A DNA stretch of 64,000 nucleotides from Heliomicrobium gestii. Its GTDB lineage: Bacteria; Bacillota; Desulfitobacteriia; Heliobacteriales; Heliobacteriaceae. Position numbers and translations under genes: made by a program. Under the pieces are notes generated by a model. It was not told where the DNA came from, searched no databases, and was given only the letters and a program-made list of their open reading frames with translations. Each line of letters begins with the position of its first letter. Positions within the stretch are counted from its first letter, which is position 1. This document shows positions 9,039 through 17,007 of the stretch, one piece after another. The DNA lies in the NCBI RefSeq assembly GCF_009877435.1, contig NZ_WXEX01000010.1:62001-126000 (forward strand), written 5' to 3'.

Positions 9039-10121
9039 ATGTATCTTGCATCATTGACAGAATTGACAGACTACATCGCTTCCTTGACGATCGAGCCTAC
9101 GGAACAGTTGATGGTGTTGACGGCAGATAAATCTGCGCAGCATGTCCCTAGAATCATCGATCACTTTAATGAAAAGGGCATCCGGTTTTTTGGAGGGATT
9201 TACGCGGCGCTTTTGGTCGGCGCCAAAAGTTATGATGAAGGTTTTATCGTTATAAAGGTTGAGCCCCTCTACAGTTCCCTTGTGCTGCCTTACTTGATGC
9301 GTTTTCCTCTGGACGCGGCGACCCTGGGGGACACGACGGCCATCTTATTGGTTGACGGCTTGTCGAGCAAGTTTAAGGAACTGACCGACACGGCTTATGC
9401 CAAGATCGGAAATAAGGTCAAGTACATCGGCGGCGGAGCCGGTTTTTACGACCTGATCCATCGCCCGTGCATATACGACAACCGAGGCTTGCACAAGGAT
9501 GTGCTCTACGTCTGCCTTGTCAAAGGAGATATTCAATTGGGCGTGGAGCATGGCTGGAGAAAAATGGACGGTCCCTACCAGGTGACACATTCTCGGGGGA
9601 ACATCCTCAGCGAGATCGACGGACAGCAGGCTTTTGAGGTCTATAAGGATATCATCGAACAGGCGGAAAATCTTCGCCTCAGTAGAGAGGACTTTTTCAG
9701 CTTTGCCAAAGACCACCCCTTTGGGGTGCAAAAACGTGGACACTTTGAGATCACTGTCCGCGATCCCATCACCGTCAACGAGGATAACGAGATCGTCTGT
9801 GTAGCCGACATCCCCCAGGACAGCGAGATCTATGTCCTTAAGGGCAATATCAACACATTGCTGGCCGCCTCCGAGCAGGTCGCTGACTGTTGCGCTAAGG
9901 CAGCGCCGGAAACCTACCTGCCCTTGCTCTTCGATTGCATCTCGCGAGGCATGTTTTTGGAGGACCGTTTCGACGAGGAGCTTGCCAACATCCAAAGGCG
10001 ATTATGCTACCCATTGGAGGGCGCCTTATCGATCGGCGAGATCGCCTCTCGCAGCAATGGGGACTTGATCATCCACAACAAATCAACGATCCTCGGTTTG
10101 CTGCCGGTAAAGGGTAAATAA
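9039..10121 (+). CDS. FIST-domain (FIST_N/FIST_C) sensory protein
   Basis: 360 residues, cytoplasmic. The N-terminal half (with KGIRFFGGIYAALLVG and AILLVDGLS) and the C-terminal half (GDIQLGVEHGWRKMDG, then the DPITVNEDNEI region and the terminal SIGEIASRSNGDLIIHNKS) match the paired FIST_N and FIST_C domains, proposed to bind small ligands such as amino acids in signal transduction. No output domain is attached and no kinase or cyclase gene is adjacent, so its partner is unknown. ATG has AAAGGGG upstream and a good promoter. Confidence 0.8.
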   Translation: MYLASLTELTDYIASLTIEPTEQLMVLTADKSAQHVPRIIDHFNEKGIRFFGGIYAALLVGAKSYDEGFIVIKVEPLYSSLVLPYLMRFPLDAATLGDTTAILLVDGLSSKFKELTDTAYAKIGNKVKYIGGGAGFYDLIHRPCIYDNRGLHKDVLYVCLVKGDIQLGVEHGWRKMDGPYQVTHSRGNILSEIDGQQAFEVYKDIIEQAENLRLSREDFFSFAKDHPFGVQKRGHFEITVRDPITVNEDNEIVCVADIPQDSEIYVLKGNINTLLAASEQVADCCAKAAPETYLPLLFDCISRGMFLEDRFDEELANIQRRLCYPLEGALSIGEIASRSNGDLIIHNKSTILGLLPVKGK

Positions 10122-10122
10122 A

Positions 10123-10167
10123 AGAAGGACGCTATTCAGCACCTGGATGGCGTCCTTCTCTTTTTTC
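10123..10167 (+). terminator. terminator of the FIST gene
   Basis: AGAAGGACGC pairs with GCGTCCTTCT around a 17-nt loop, followed by CTTTTTT. It lies between two convergent genes. Confidence 0.85.
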
Positions 10168-10179
10168 GCATCGAACGTT

Positions 10180-11112
10180 CTAGAAGCGAAAAAAGCCATA
10201 ACCGTAATCCTTCCGGTCACCGATCACAACGGCATGTTCCAGCATCAATCGTCGCACTTCGGCTGGGGCAGGGGGGACGCCGGCCTTCTTCCGGCGCTCG
10301 GCCATCAGCAGCGCAGCGGCGCCGGTGATGTGGGGAGCAGCCATACTCGTTCCGGAGAGGCGAACATACCGGTTGGCAGGATAGGTGCTTAAGACATTGA
10401 CGCCCGGAGCGGCCAAAAAGAGTTCCGGTCCTTGACTTGAAAAAACAGCCCGCTTGACACTGCGGTCCACAGCGGCCACTGTCAACACCAGATCAGACCA
10501 GCGCCCCGGATAATCGATGGAGTCCTGCCTGAGCGTCTTTGATGCATCGTTTCCGGCGGCGGCCACAAAGGTGATGCCGGCTTGATTGGCCTTTTCCATG
10601 GTGGCGCGCAACTTGGCGTTCGGTTTTTGGCTGCCGAAGGACAGATTGAGCAGGTGAATCCCGTTGTCGAGAGCCCACTCGATCGCGGCGATGACATGCT
10701 CCTGACCGCCTTCCCCCTTTTCATCGAGCACCTTGAGCGCATAGAGTTGGCTTTTGGGGGCAACGCCGACGATCCCAATGCCATTGTCCGAACCGGCGAT
10801 AATGCCGGATACATGGGTGCCATGACCGTGGTCGTCTTCATACTTGTCGTTGTTGTCGAGAAAGTTGTAGCCTCCTCGAATATTCTCTTTTAGATCAGGA
10901 TGGGCGCTGTCGATGCCTGTATCCAGGACAGCGATACGGATATTCTCACCCTTCGAACGCAGCCACTGCCGGGGGGCGTTGATCAGCTTTACGCCATAAT
11001 CGACCACCTGTCCTGGCACTCGATCCATGATCCGGTGGATGGTGAGGGGGAAAAGGTGGTTTTTTCCGTAGGACGGCAGAGCGGCGCTTCGCCCCTCGAC
11101 GAGTTTCTTCAT
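10180..11112 (-). CDS. intracellular subtilisin-like serine protease (S8)
   Basis: 310-residue subtilase with the full triad: Asp in VLDTGID, His in HGHGTHVSG, Ser in GTSMAAPH, and the oxyanion Asn in AAAGND. There is no signal peptide; the short N-terminal extension before GVKLINAPRQW resembles the inhibitory propeptide of intracellular serine proteases such as Bacillus IspA. It probably degrades cytoplasmic protein in stationary phase or sporulation. ATG 11112 is chosen because AAAGGAGC sits seven bases upstream; the longer frame has no site. Confidence 0.9.
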   Translation of the reverse strand: MKKLVEGRSAALPSYGKNHLFPLTIHRIMDRVPGQVVDYGVKLINAPRQWLRSKGENIRIAVLDTGIDSAHPDLKENIRGGYNFLDNNDKYEDDHGHGTHVSGIIAGSDNGIGIVGVAPKSQLYALKVLDEKGEGGQEHVIAAIEWALDNGIHLLNLSFGSQKPNAKLRATMEKANQAGITFVAAAGNDASKTLRQDSIDYPGRWSDLVLTVAAVDRSVKRAVFSSQGPELFLAAPGVNVLSTYPANRYVRLSGTSMAAPHITGAAALLMAERRKKAGVPPAPAEVRRLMLEHAVVIGDRKDYGYGFFRF

Positions 11113-11233
11113 CAAAAAGCTCCTTTCCCACAAACGATCACAGCAGGATCGTGATCCAATTTATGGGAAAGAAGGGTTGGACGGTTCCTGTTTCGTTCGA
11201 CAAAAGAGGTGTAAAAACGAAAGAGGAATGCCG

Positions 11234-12028
11234 ATGGAGCTAACGAATAAGATAGTGGATAAATTTGGTAATGTTTTGCCGGGGGTGGTTGCCATGGGGA
11301 TGTTGGTCAAGCTCTTCCAACGGCGCAGCAGTGGTTACCTGCCGCCGGGAGAACTGTCCTTGCCGCCAGGCTTGGAGATTCCTGACCAGTGGAACGACGC
11401 GAGATACGAGGGTCTGCGCAAGCCGGGAAAGCAGGAACCGTTGCTCTATGATGAAGCGGAACGACGTTTGTTGCGAGACATCAACCTGTCTCTGATCATC
11501 ATCAAGATGACCTTTCAATTGGCCGACGACCGGCGGTTTGCCTCCAATGTGGTGGCCCGCCATCTGCAGCCCTTTGTGGTCCTCGATATGGATCGGTCCC
11601 GTAAGGAGTACCTGCAGTTGCTCGCTCAGGTGGCCCGCGACGAATCGGCCAATTTTGCCACCCGTGCCGGTTTTGAAAGCTTTGAAGCCTTGGGACGGCG
11701 GTGGCAGAAATCAGGGAAGGATCTCTACGATCAGTCCCTCCTGATGGGACCTATGGGGGAGCAGTTCGAAAGCAAGCTCCAGCACATCCTCCGAAAATTC
11801 GCCAAGGCGGCCAATGTGCCCTACCTGACAGTGGTGACTCGGTTGCCGGCAGAACCGTTGCGGATCGAGATCCCCCGCTATCAGGTCATCCGTCCCTTTG
11901 TGATCGGTGGGATTCCCTGCGCCAGCTTTGAGGATGCCCGCCTGCTGGCCCAGACGTTGGCGCCTGCCGTAGCCCGCGATGAGCAAGAGGGACTGATCGA
12001 GCACTTCACCAGCCACTATATTGAGTAG
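11234..12028 (+). CDS. hypothetical protein, 264 aa
   Basis: I do not recognise the family. The protein has no signal peptide beyond a mildly hydrophobic stretch at residues 14-25 (LPGVVAMGMLVKLF), is rich in charged helices, and ends IEHFTSHYIE. ATG 11234 is preferred over ATG 11228 because AGAGGA then has seven bases of spacing. It lies between divergent and downstream genes of unrelated function (subtilisin, ccdA), so context gives no role. Confidence 0.7.
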   Translation: MELTNKIVDKFGNVLPGVVAMGMLVKLFQRRSSGYLPPGELSLPPGLEIPDQWNDARYEGLRKPGKQEPLLYDEAERRLLRDINLSLIIIKMTFQLADDRRFASNVVARHLQPFVVLDMDRSRKEYLQLLAQVARDESANFATRAGFESFEALGRRWQKSGKDLYDQSLLMGPMGEQFESKLQHILRKFAKAANVPYLTVVTRLPAEPLRIEIPRYQVIRPFVIGGIPCASFEDARLLAQTLAPAVARDEQEGLIEHFTSHYIE

Positions 12029-12054
12029 CCCCCGGAGTATTCAGCGCATTTCTC

Positions 12055-12083
12055 TTGAACCCCCCATGATTCTGCGGTACACT
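12055..12083 (+). promoter_or_regulatory. possible ccdA promoter
   Basis: TTGAAC, 17 bases, TACACT, four of six matches in each box, about 30 bases before the ccdA start. A second TAGAAT at 12091 is an alternative -10 without a good -35. Confidence 0.35.
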
Positions 12084-12113
12084 GTGATGTAGAATAGGGG
12101 GGAGGGGTATTAT

Positions 12114-12884
12114 TTGGACTCGGTTTCATTCACTGTGGCCTTTCTCGCAGGAATCGCTTCCTTTTTATCGCCCTGCGTTCTGCCGCTTGTTCCGGCCTAC
12201 ATCACCTATCTGACCGGTTCCGTCGTCGCTGAGCTGCCTCATAGCGATAGGGAAGGGGAAAGGGCAGAGGAGGGGGACCCCAAAGGGAAGGGTGAAAGCA
12301 AGGCGAAAAAACAGCCGAATACCCCCTTCTGGCGCGCCATCGCCTTTGTTCTCGGTTTTTCCGTCGTCTTCATCGCATTGGGGGCAACCGCTACGGTGCT
12401 GGGGAAATGGTTGATCCGGTATCAGGGCGCCTTGCGCATCGCCGCCGGGGCGATCATCGTCCTTTTTGGTCTGCATCTGAGCGGTTTGTTGCCGATTCCC
12501 GGTCTTTATCGGGAGGTGCGTTTTGGCGGAAAGCCTAAAACCGGCGGATGGGTGGGCGCATTTTTGCTTGGCATGGCTTTTGCCGCCGGATGGTCGCCCT
12601 GCGTGGGACCGATCTTGTCGGCCATCTACATCTACGCCGCAACCGGTGAGACGCTGGGCCAGGGATTGGCCTTGCTGGCCGCCTATTCGGCAGGCTTAGC
12701 CGTCCCTTTTTTGGTGACAGCCCTCTCGATTGCCAAGTTTGATTCCTGGTTCCGTCAGATGAGCCGGCACCTGGCCAAGATCTCAATGGCCAGCGGTGTC
12801 GTCATGGTGGCAGTCGGTCTCCTGATCCTGACGGACCGGTTGGGCAGGATGAGCGCCTATCTGGACTTTTTACCGAACTTCTAA
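12114..12884 (+). CDS. ccdA: CcdA-type thiol-disulfide transmembrane protein
   Basis: 256-residue membrane protein that moves electrons from thioredoxin across the membrane for cytochrome c maturation or other extracellular thiol reduction. The two redox cysteines are in SPCVLPLVPAY (first helix) and AAGWSPCVGPIL (fourth helix); six helices are apparent. Between helices 1 and 2 there is an unusually long, very polar loop (DREGERAEEGDPKGKGESKA, about residues 44-64). TTG 12114 has GGGGGGAGGGG upstream. No partner thioredoxin-like or cytochrome gene is adjacent, so the exact substrate is open. Confidence 0.9.
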   Translation: MDSVSFTVAFLAGIASFLSPCVLPLVPAYITYLTGSVVAELPHSDREGERAEEGDPKGKGESKAKKQPNTPFWRAIAFVLGFSVVFIALGATATVLGKWLIRYQGALRIAAGAIIVLFGLHLSGLLPIPGLYREVRFGGKPKTGGWVGAFLLGMAFAAGWSPCVGPILSAIYIYAATGETLGQGLALLAAYSAGLAVPFLVTALSIAKFDSWFRQMSRHLAKISMASGVVMVAVGLLILTDRLGRMSAYLDFLPNF

Positions 12885-12962
12885 GCAGGCGTATTGTGCC
12901 TTTTCAAATAAACGCTGTAGAAAATCGGTTGCGGTGAGATGAAGTTGCTTACAAAGGAACGC

Positions 12963-12992
12963 AAAAAAGACCTGGGAGTTCTTTCCCGGGTC
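12963..12992 (-). terminator. terminator of the tRNA operon
   Basis: On the minus strand GACCCGGGA pairs with TCCCAGGTC and is followed by TTTTTTGC. It lies about 110 bases beyond the last tRNA (His). Confidence 0.8.
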
Positions 12993-13099
12993 TTCGCTAT
13001 CGCTCCAAAAGACGGCTTCTCGTTGAATTAATTAAGTGGTTTATGTAGCGTTTATTTCATAAAAAAACTGTGACCTAACGCCACAGTTTGCTGTCAATA

Positions 13100-13176
13100 T
13101 GGGGCGGTTGATGGGAATCGAACCCACGAGTCCCGGAGCCACAATCCGGTGCGTTAACCACTTCGCCACAACCGCC
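13100..13176 (-). tRNA. tRNA-His(GTG)
   Basis: Cloverleaf with anticodon loop TTGTGGC. It has the extra 5' G paired with C73 that is diagnostic of histidine tRNA, and an encoded CCA end. Seventh and last tRNA in the operon. Confidence 0.96.
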
Positions 13177-13180
13177 AGAA

Positions 13181-13255
13181 TGGAGCGGAAGACGAGATTC
13201 GAACTCGCGACCCTCGCCTTGGCAAGGCGAGGCTCTACCACTGAGCCACTTCCGC
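13181..13255 (-). tRNA. tRNA-Gly(GCC)
   Basis: Anticodon loop TTGCCAA on a GC-rich stem, acceptor stem GCGGAAG/CTTCCGC, discriminator T, CCA encoded. Confidence 0.96.
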
Positions 13256-13259
13256 AAAA

Positions 13260-13335
13260 TGGTGATCCATGCTGGACTCGAACCAGCGACACCCTGATTA
13301 AAAGTCAGGTGCTCTACCAACTGAGCTAATGGATC
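13260..13335 (-). tRNA. tRNA-Lys(TTT)
   Basis: Anticodon loop CTTTTAA, acceptor GATCCAT/ATGGATC, discriminator A, CCA encoded. Confidence 0.95.
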
Positions 13336-13357
13336 ATGTTATGTAAAACCAAGTGAA

Positions 13358-13432
13358 TGGCTGGGGTGGCTGGATTCGAACCAACGAATGGCGGAGTCAA
13401 AGTCCGCTGCCTTACCGCTTGGCTACACCCCA
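13358..13432 (-). tRNA. tRNA-Gln(TTG)
   Basis: Anticodon loop CTTTGAC. Starts with T1 as usual for glutamine tRNA; acceptor TGGGGTG/CACCCCA, discriminator G, CCA encoded. Confidence 0.95.
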
Positions 13433-13436
13433 GTGA

Positions 13437-13521
<85 letters not shown>

Positions 13522-13527
13522 GTATGA

Positions 13528-13603
<76 letters not shown>

Positions 13604-13605
13604 AA

Positions 13606-13681
13606 TGGTGACCCGTAGGGGATTCGAACCCCTGTAACCGCCGTGAAAGGGCGGTGTCTTAGACCGCTTGACCAACGGGCC
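13606..13681 (-). tRNA. tRNA-Glu(TTC)
   Basis: Anticodon loop CTTTCAC, acceptor GGCCCGT/ACGGGTC with one G-T pair, CCA encoded. First gene of the seven-tRNA operon; the next tRNA begins only two bases away. Confidence 0.95.
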
Positions 13682-13701
13682 AAATCGCGAACGCAAGTGA
13701 G

Positions 13702-13730
13702 ATTATAACGGATTTAAGAAGGCAAATCAA
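13702..13730 (-). promoter_or_regulatory. promoter of the tRNA operon
   Basis: Minus strand: TTGATT, 17 bases, TATAAT, ending about 20 bases before the 5' end of tRNA-Glu. No other promoter is visible within the tRNA block, where gaps are only 2-22 bases. Confidence 0.7.
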
Positions 13731-13796
13731 CACTATTTTTAACGGAAAAAACAGAAAAATATTCATCTTTGACGGAGAAAAATCGTTCTAAACGCG

Positions 13797-13988
13797 TTAA
13801 CGGCGCTTAGACGACCTTTCTTGCGTCTTTTTCGCCGTTGAAGGCTGGTTTTCTGATCTTTTGGTTAATGGATCAACTTTCCCAGAGGCGCCCATTCGAC
13901 TGATTTTGATCCGCGCAGCAATGTAACCAACCAAAAGCGCCAGGGCAATGGCTCCCATATAGAGTCCAACCGATTCACTAACAGACAT
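13797..13988 (-). CDS. small single-pass membrane protein
   Basis: 63 residues: a short N-terminus, one membrane helix (VGLYMGAIALALLVGYIAA) and a very basic tail (KKTQERSSKRR) that should face the cytoplasm. GAGAAGGGG lies eight bases before ATG 13988; ATG 13994 in the same frame is an alternative. No family recognised. Confidence 0.55.
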   Translation of the reverse strand: MSVSESVGLYMGAIALALLVGYIAARIKISRMGASGKVDPLTKRSENQPSTAKKTQERSSKRR

Positions 13989-14065
13989 GTCCATCCCCTT
14001 CTCGTTGTTTTCTTTTTCACTAATGTAACCGATGAGAGAGGAATAAACAAGGTGGCCTGTTCTTC

Positions 14066-14094
14066 TTTTCAATAGGGGGCGCATTGGGTATAAT
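14066..14094 (+). promoter_or_regulatory. miaB promoter
   Basis: TTTTCA, 17 bases, perfect TATAAT, 34 bases before the GTG start of miaB. Confidence 0.55.
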
Positions 14095-14128
14095 AATCTA
14101 ACTGAAAACAATGTCGAGGAGCAGACTT

Positions 14129-15469
14129 GTGAGCGATAAGAAGAATACCTATCATATTTTGACCTATGGCTGTCAGATGAACGAACGCGACACAGAGTCG
14201 CTGACCGGTTTTCTTCGGCAGATGGGGTATAGGGAAGCGGCGCCTGATGAGGCGGGGATTCTGCTGATCAACACCTGCTGTGTCCGTGAATCAGCCGAAC
14301 GCAAGATACTGGGCAAACTGGGCGAACTGCGCAAGTATAAGCTCGCTCGCCCGGAAACGGTCATCGGCATCGGCGGCTGCATGGTTCAACAGCCTGGTAT
14401 GGGTGAACGGATCCGCAAGGAATATCCCTACGTGGACATCGTCTTTGGCACCCATAACTTGCACCAGTTGCCGCGCATGATCGAGCAGTGTCAATTTGGA
14501 CAGGTAGTCGAGGTCTGGGACAGCGAAGGCGAGGTCGTCGAAGACCTGCCGGAACGCAAGGTCGAGGGCATCAAAGCCCATGTGACGATCATGTACGGCT
14601 GCAACAATTTCTGCAGCTACTGCATCGTCCCCCATGTGCGCGGCCGGGAACGCAGCCGCAACCCGGAAGACGTCGTCAAAGAGGTCCATTCTCTTGTCGG
14701 CCAAGGGGTCAAGGAAGTAACCCTCCTCGGACAAAATGTCAATTCCTACGGCAAGGACCTGCAACCGCCCGTTACTTTTGCCGACCTTTTGCGGATCGTC
14801 AATGGCATCGATGGGCTGAAGCGGATACGGTTTACCACATCTCACCCCAAGGACTTCGATTTGGCCTTAATTGAGGCGATGGCCGAGTCGGACAAGGTCT
14901 GCGAGCACATCCACCTGCCTGTCCAGGCCGGGAGCAACCGCATCCTGACCGCCATGAACCGCGGCTACACCCGCGAACACTATATGGAGATGATCAGCCG
15001 GATCCGCGAAGCGATGCCCCAAGTGGCCTTGACAACAGACATCATCGTCGGCTTCCCCGGCGAGACGGAGGAGGACTTCGCCGATACGCTCGATCTGGTC
15101 GAAAAGGTCCGCTATGACAACGCCTTCACCTTCCTCTATTCCAAGCGCAGCGGCACCCCAGCGGCTGAATTGGCCGAACAGGTGGACGCAGACACGAAAA
15201 AAGCGCGCTTTCAACGGCTCTTGCAGTTGCAAAATGGGATCAGCCTGGAACACAACAAGGCCCACATCGGGACTTTACACGAGGTTCTGGTGGAGGGCAG
15301 GAGCAAAACGAACAAAGAACTGATGACAGGGCGGACGCGGGGCAACAAGATCGTCGTCTTCGCCGGCGATGAACATCAGGCGGGGGAGACGGTCTGTGTT
15401 CGCATCGATGAGGCGCGGACGTGGACGCTTTTGGGAACACTCGTGCCGCAGAACGGGCAGCCTCAATGA
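14129..15469 (+). CDS. miaB: tRNA-2-methylthio-N6-dimethylallyladenosine synthase MiaB
   Basis: Radical SAM methylthiotransferase that adds a methylthio group to i6A37 in tRNAs reading UNN codons, acting after MiaA (encoded downstream). 446 residues: N-terminal UPF0004 domain with its cluster cysteines (YGCQMN, NTCCVRE, GGCM), radical SAM CxxxCxxC in GCNNFCSYCIVP, and a C-terminal TRAM domain. GTG 14129 has GAGGAG eight bases upstream; ATG 14111 in the same frame has no ribosome site. Confidence 0.96.
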   Translation: MSDKKNTYHILTYGCQMNERDTESLTGFLRQMGYREAAPDEAGILLINTCCVRESAERKILGKLGELRKYKLARPETVIGIGGCMVQQPGMGERIRKEYPYVDIVFGTHNLHQLPRMIEQCQFGQVVEVWDSEGEVVEDLPERKVEGIKAHVTIMYGCNNFCSYCIVPHVRGRERSRNPEDVVKEVHSLVGQGVKEVTLLGQNVNSYGKDLQPPVTFADLLRIVNGIDGLKRIRFTTSHPKDFDLALIEAMAESDKVCEHIHLPVQAGSNRILTAMNRGYTREHYMEMISRIREAMPQVALTTDIIVGFPGETEEDFADTLDLVEKVRYDNAFTFLYSKRSGTPAAELAEQVDADTKKARFQRLLQLQNGISLEHNKAHIGTLHEVLVEGRSKTNKELMTGRTRGNKIVVFAGDEHQAGETVCVRIDEARTWTLLGTLVPQNGQPQ

Positions 15470-15495
15470 TTCCGCTATGCTTCATTAATCATAGC

Positions 15496-15540
15496 AAACA
15501 CCGCTTCCAGGTATTGGGACCTGAAAGCGGTGTTTCTCTT
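15496..15540 (+). terminator. miaB terminator, also a repeated hairpin
   Basis: AAACACCGCTT-CAGGT pairs with ACCTG-AAGCGGTGTTT, followed by CTCTT. A close relative of this hairpin and its right flank recurs after the next gene at about 16868. Confidence 0.8.
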
Positions 15541-15583
15541 CCCTGCGGGGGAGTATAGGCGTTGTGAAAACAGGGGAGCGAAA

Positions 15584-16837
15584 ATGAACAACTTGACGGG
15601 ACGAATCACAGCGACATTCCCTGCATTGCGTCATAAAAATTTTCGATATTTTTGGTTTGGCCAGTGCATCTCCCTTTTGGGAACCTGGATGCAACGAGCG
15701 GCGCAACAGTGGCTGGTGTACACACTCACCAAGTCTGCTTTCTTATTGGGGATTTTGGGCGTCGGACAATTTGGGCCCATGTTGCTGTTTTCGCTTTTTG
15801 CCGGTGTTCTGATCGACCGCTACCCCAAAAAGCGAATCCTAATGATGACGCAGACAGCCTTGATGATACAAGCCCTGATCTTGGCCTATCTGGTCTATTC
15901 GGGTGGTGTCTCCTATTGGAAGGTGCTGTTGTTGGCAACATCCTTGGGTCTCGTCAATACCTTGGATATGCCGGCACGGCAGTCGTTTATCATTGAACTG
16001 GTCGGCAGACAGGACCTTACCAACGCGATCGCCTTGAACTCAACAATCGTCAATCTGGCGAGAATCGCCGGGCCTTCGCTGGCTGCCTTTTTGATGGCCA
16101 ACTACGGGGCCGATTTTTGTTTTTTCATAAATGGCGTCAGCTTTGTCCCCGTGATTTGGGGTCTCTATTTAACGCAACCGCTCGCCGGCGTTCGAGAAAA
16201 GAAGCAAAAGAAGATCTTCGCCGAGATCCTTGAAGGATTGCGGTATATCGCAGCAAACCCCTTGATTTTACGGGCGATCGTCGCGATGTTGGCTGTCGGC
16301 ACTTTTGCCATGAATATGGATGTGATGATCCCCGTTTTTGCCGATGTTGTGCTCGGTCAAGGGGTGCACGGCTATGGCGTCCTGCTCTCGGCCGCAGGCG
16401 CCGGCTCGCTGGCGGCATCGGTTTTGCTGGCAGCCAAACTGAGGAACAAGCCGAGCGAAAAGCTGATCTTTTTTAGCGCCCTGATAATTTCCCTTTTTCT
16501 CGTGATTCTCAATTTTATTCACTCCTACTTTTTTGCCGCTCTGGTTGTTGTCATCGTGGGGTTTTTCAATATGATCTTCATGACATCGGTGAATTCAACG
16601 ATTCAATTGAATTCCGATGACATCTACCGGGGCAGAGCCATGAGCATTTACACGTTGGCATTTGCCGGAACGACACCAGTCGGCAATTTTTTTGCCGGCG
16701 CCATTACCCATCGGTTTGGTCCGGGCGCCGGTTTTCTCATGTGCGGTCTTGTGACCGGCTTTTTTATCGCGGTGATTGTTGCCATGATTTTGATCAGCAG
16801 GAGAGCGAAACAAAAAAGAATGCTTCAAGGTCCCTAA
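15584..16837 (+). CDS. MFS transporter (EntS/MFS_3-like)
   Basis: 417-residue major facilitator with 12 probable helices. It begins with the family signature (FPALRHKNFRYFWFGQCISL, GTWMQRAAQQWLVY) seen in the EntS-like exporter branch, plus the motif-A loop DRYPKKRIL. Members export siderophores, macrolides or other small molecules; the substrate here is unknown. ATG 15584 has CAGGGGAG upstream. The gene is flanked on both sides by copies of the same hairpin element, so it may have been inserted between miaB and mutS. Confidence 0.85.
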   Translation: MNNLTGRITATFPALRHKNFRYFWFGQCISLLGTWMQRAAQQWLVYTLTKSAFLLGILGVGQFGPMLLFSLFAGVLIDRYPKKRILMMTQTALMIQALILAYLVYSGGVSYWKVLLLATSLGLVNTLDMPARQSFIIELVGRQDLTNAIALNSTIVNLARIAGPSLAAFLMANYGADFCFFINGVSFVPVIWGLYLTQPLAGVREKKQKKIFAEILEGLRYIAANPLILRAIVAMLAVGTFAMNMDVMIPVFADVVLGQGVHGYGVLLSAAGAGSLAASVLLAAKLRNKPSEKLIFFSALIISLFLVILNFIHSYFFAALVVVIVGFFNMIFMTSVNSTIQLNSDDIYRGRAMSIYTLAFAGTTPVGNFFAGAITHRFGPGAGFLMCGLVTGFFIAVIVAMILISRRAKQKRMLQGP

Positions 16838-16865
16838 GGAGTCGCCCCATACAAGGCGCGTTGCC

Positions 16866-16908
16866 GAAAACACCGCTTCCCAACCCGTTGGCCTGAAAGC
16901 GGTGCGCC
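16866..16908 (+). repeat. second copy of the hairpin element flanking the MFS gene
   Basis: ACACCGCTTCC...GCCTGAAAGCGGTG closely resembles the hairpin at 15496-15535, and the right flanks (CTCTTC then a G-rich run) are alike too. The stem CACCGCTT/AAGCGGTG remains but the poly-T is replaced, so it is a poor terminator. Confidence 0.6.
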
Positions 16909-16914
16909 TCTTCA

Positions 16915-16938
16915 GTGGGGACATACGTGGGGACATAC
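16915..16938. repeat. tandem 12-bp repeat
   Basis: GTGGGGACATAC occurs twice with no spacer, immediately upstream of the mutS promoter region. Its G-rich GGGGAC core recalls REP-like sequences in Firmicutes, but two units are too few to assign. Confidence 0.7.
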
Positions 16939-16958
16939 GACTCAAGGCCTGCTATAAT
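16930..16958 (+). promoter_or_regulatory. possible mutS promoter
   Basis: A perfect TATAAT at 16953 with a weak GGGACA 17 bases upstream that lies inside the tandem repeat. About 50 bases before the mutS start. Confidence 0.45.
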
Positions 16959-17007
16959 TGCTTTTATACGAGGGAAACGAACAATTCTGATGTTTCGAGG
17001 TTGATCG

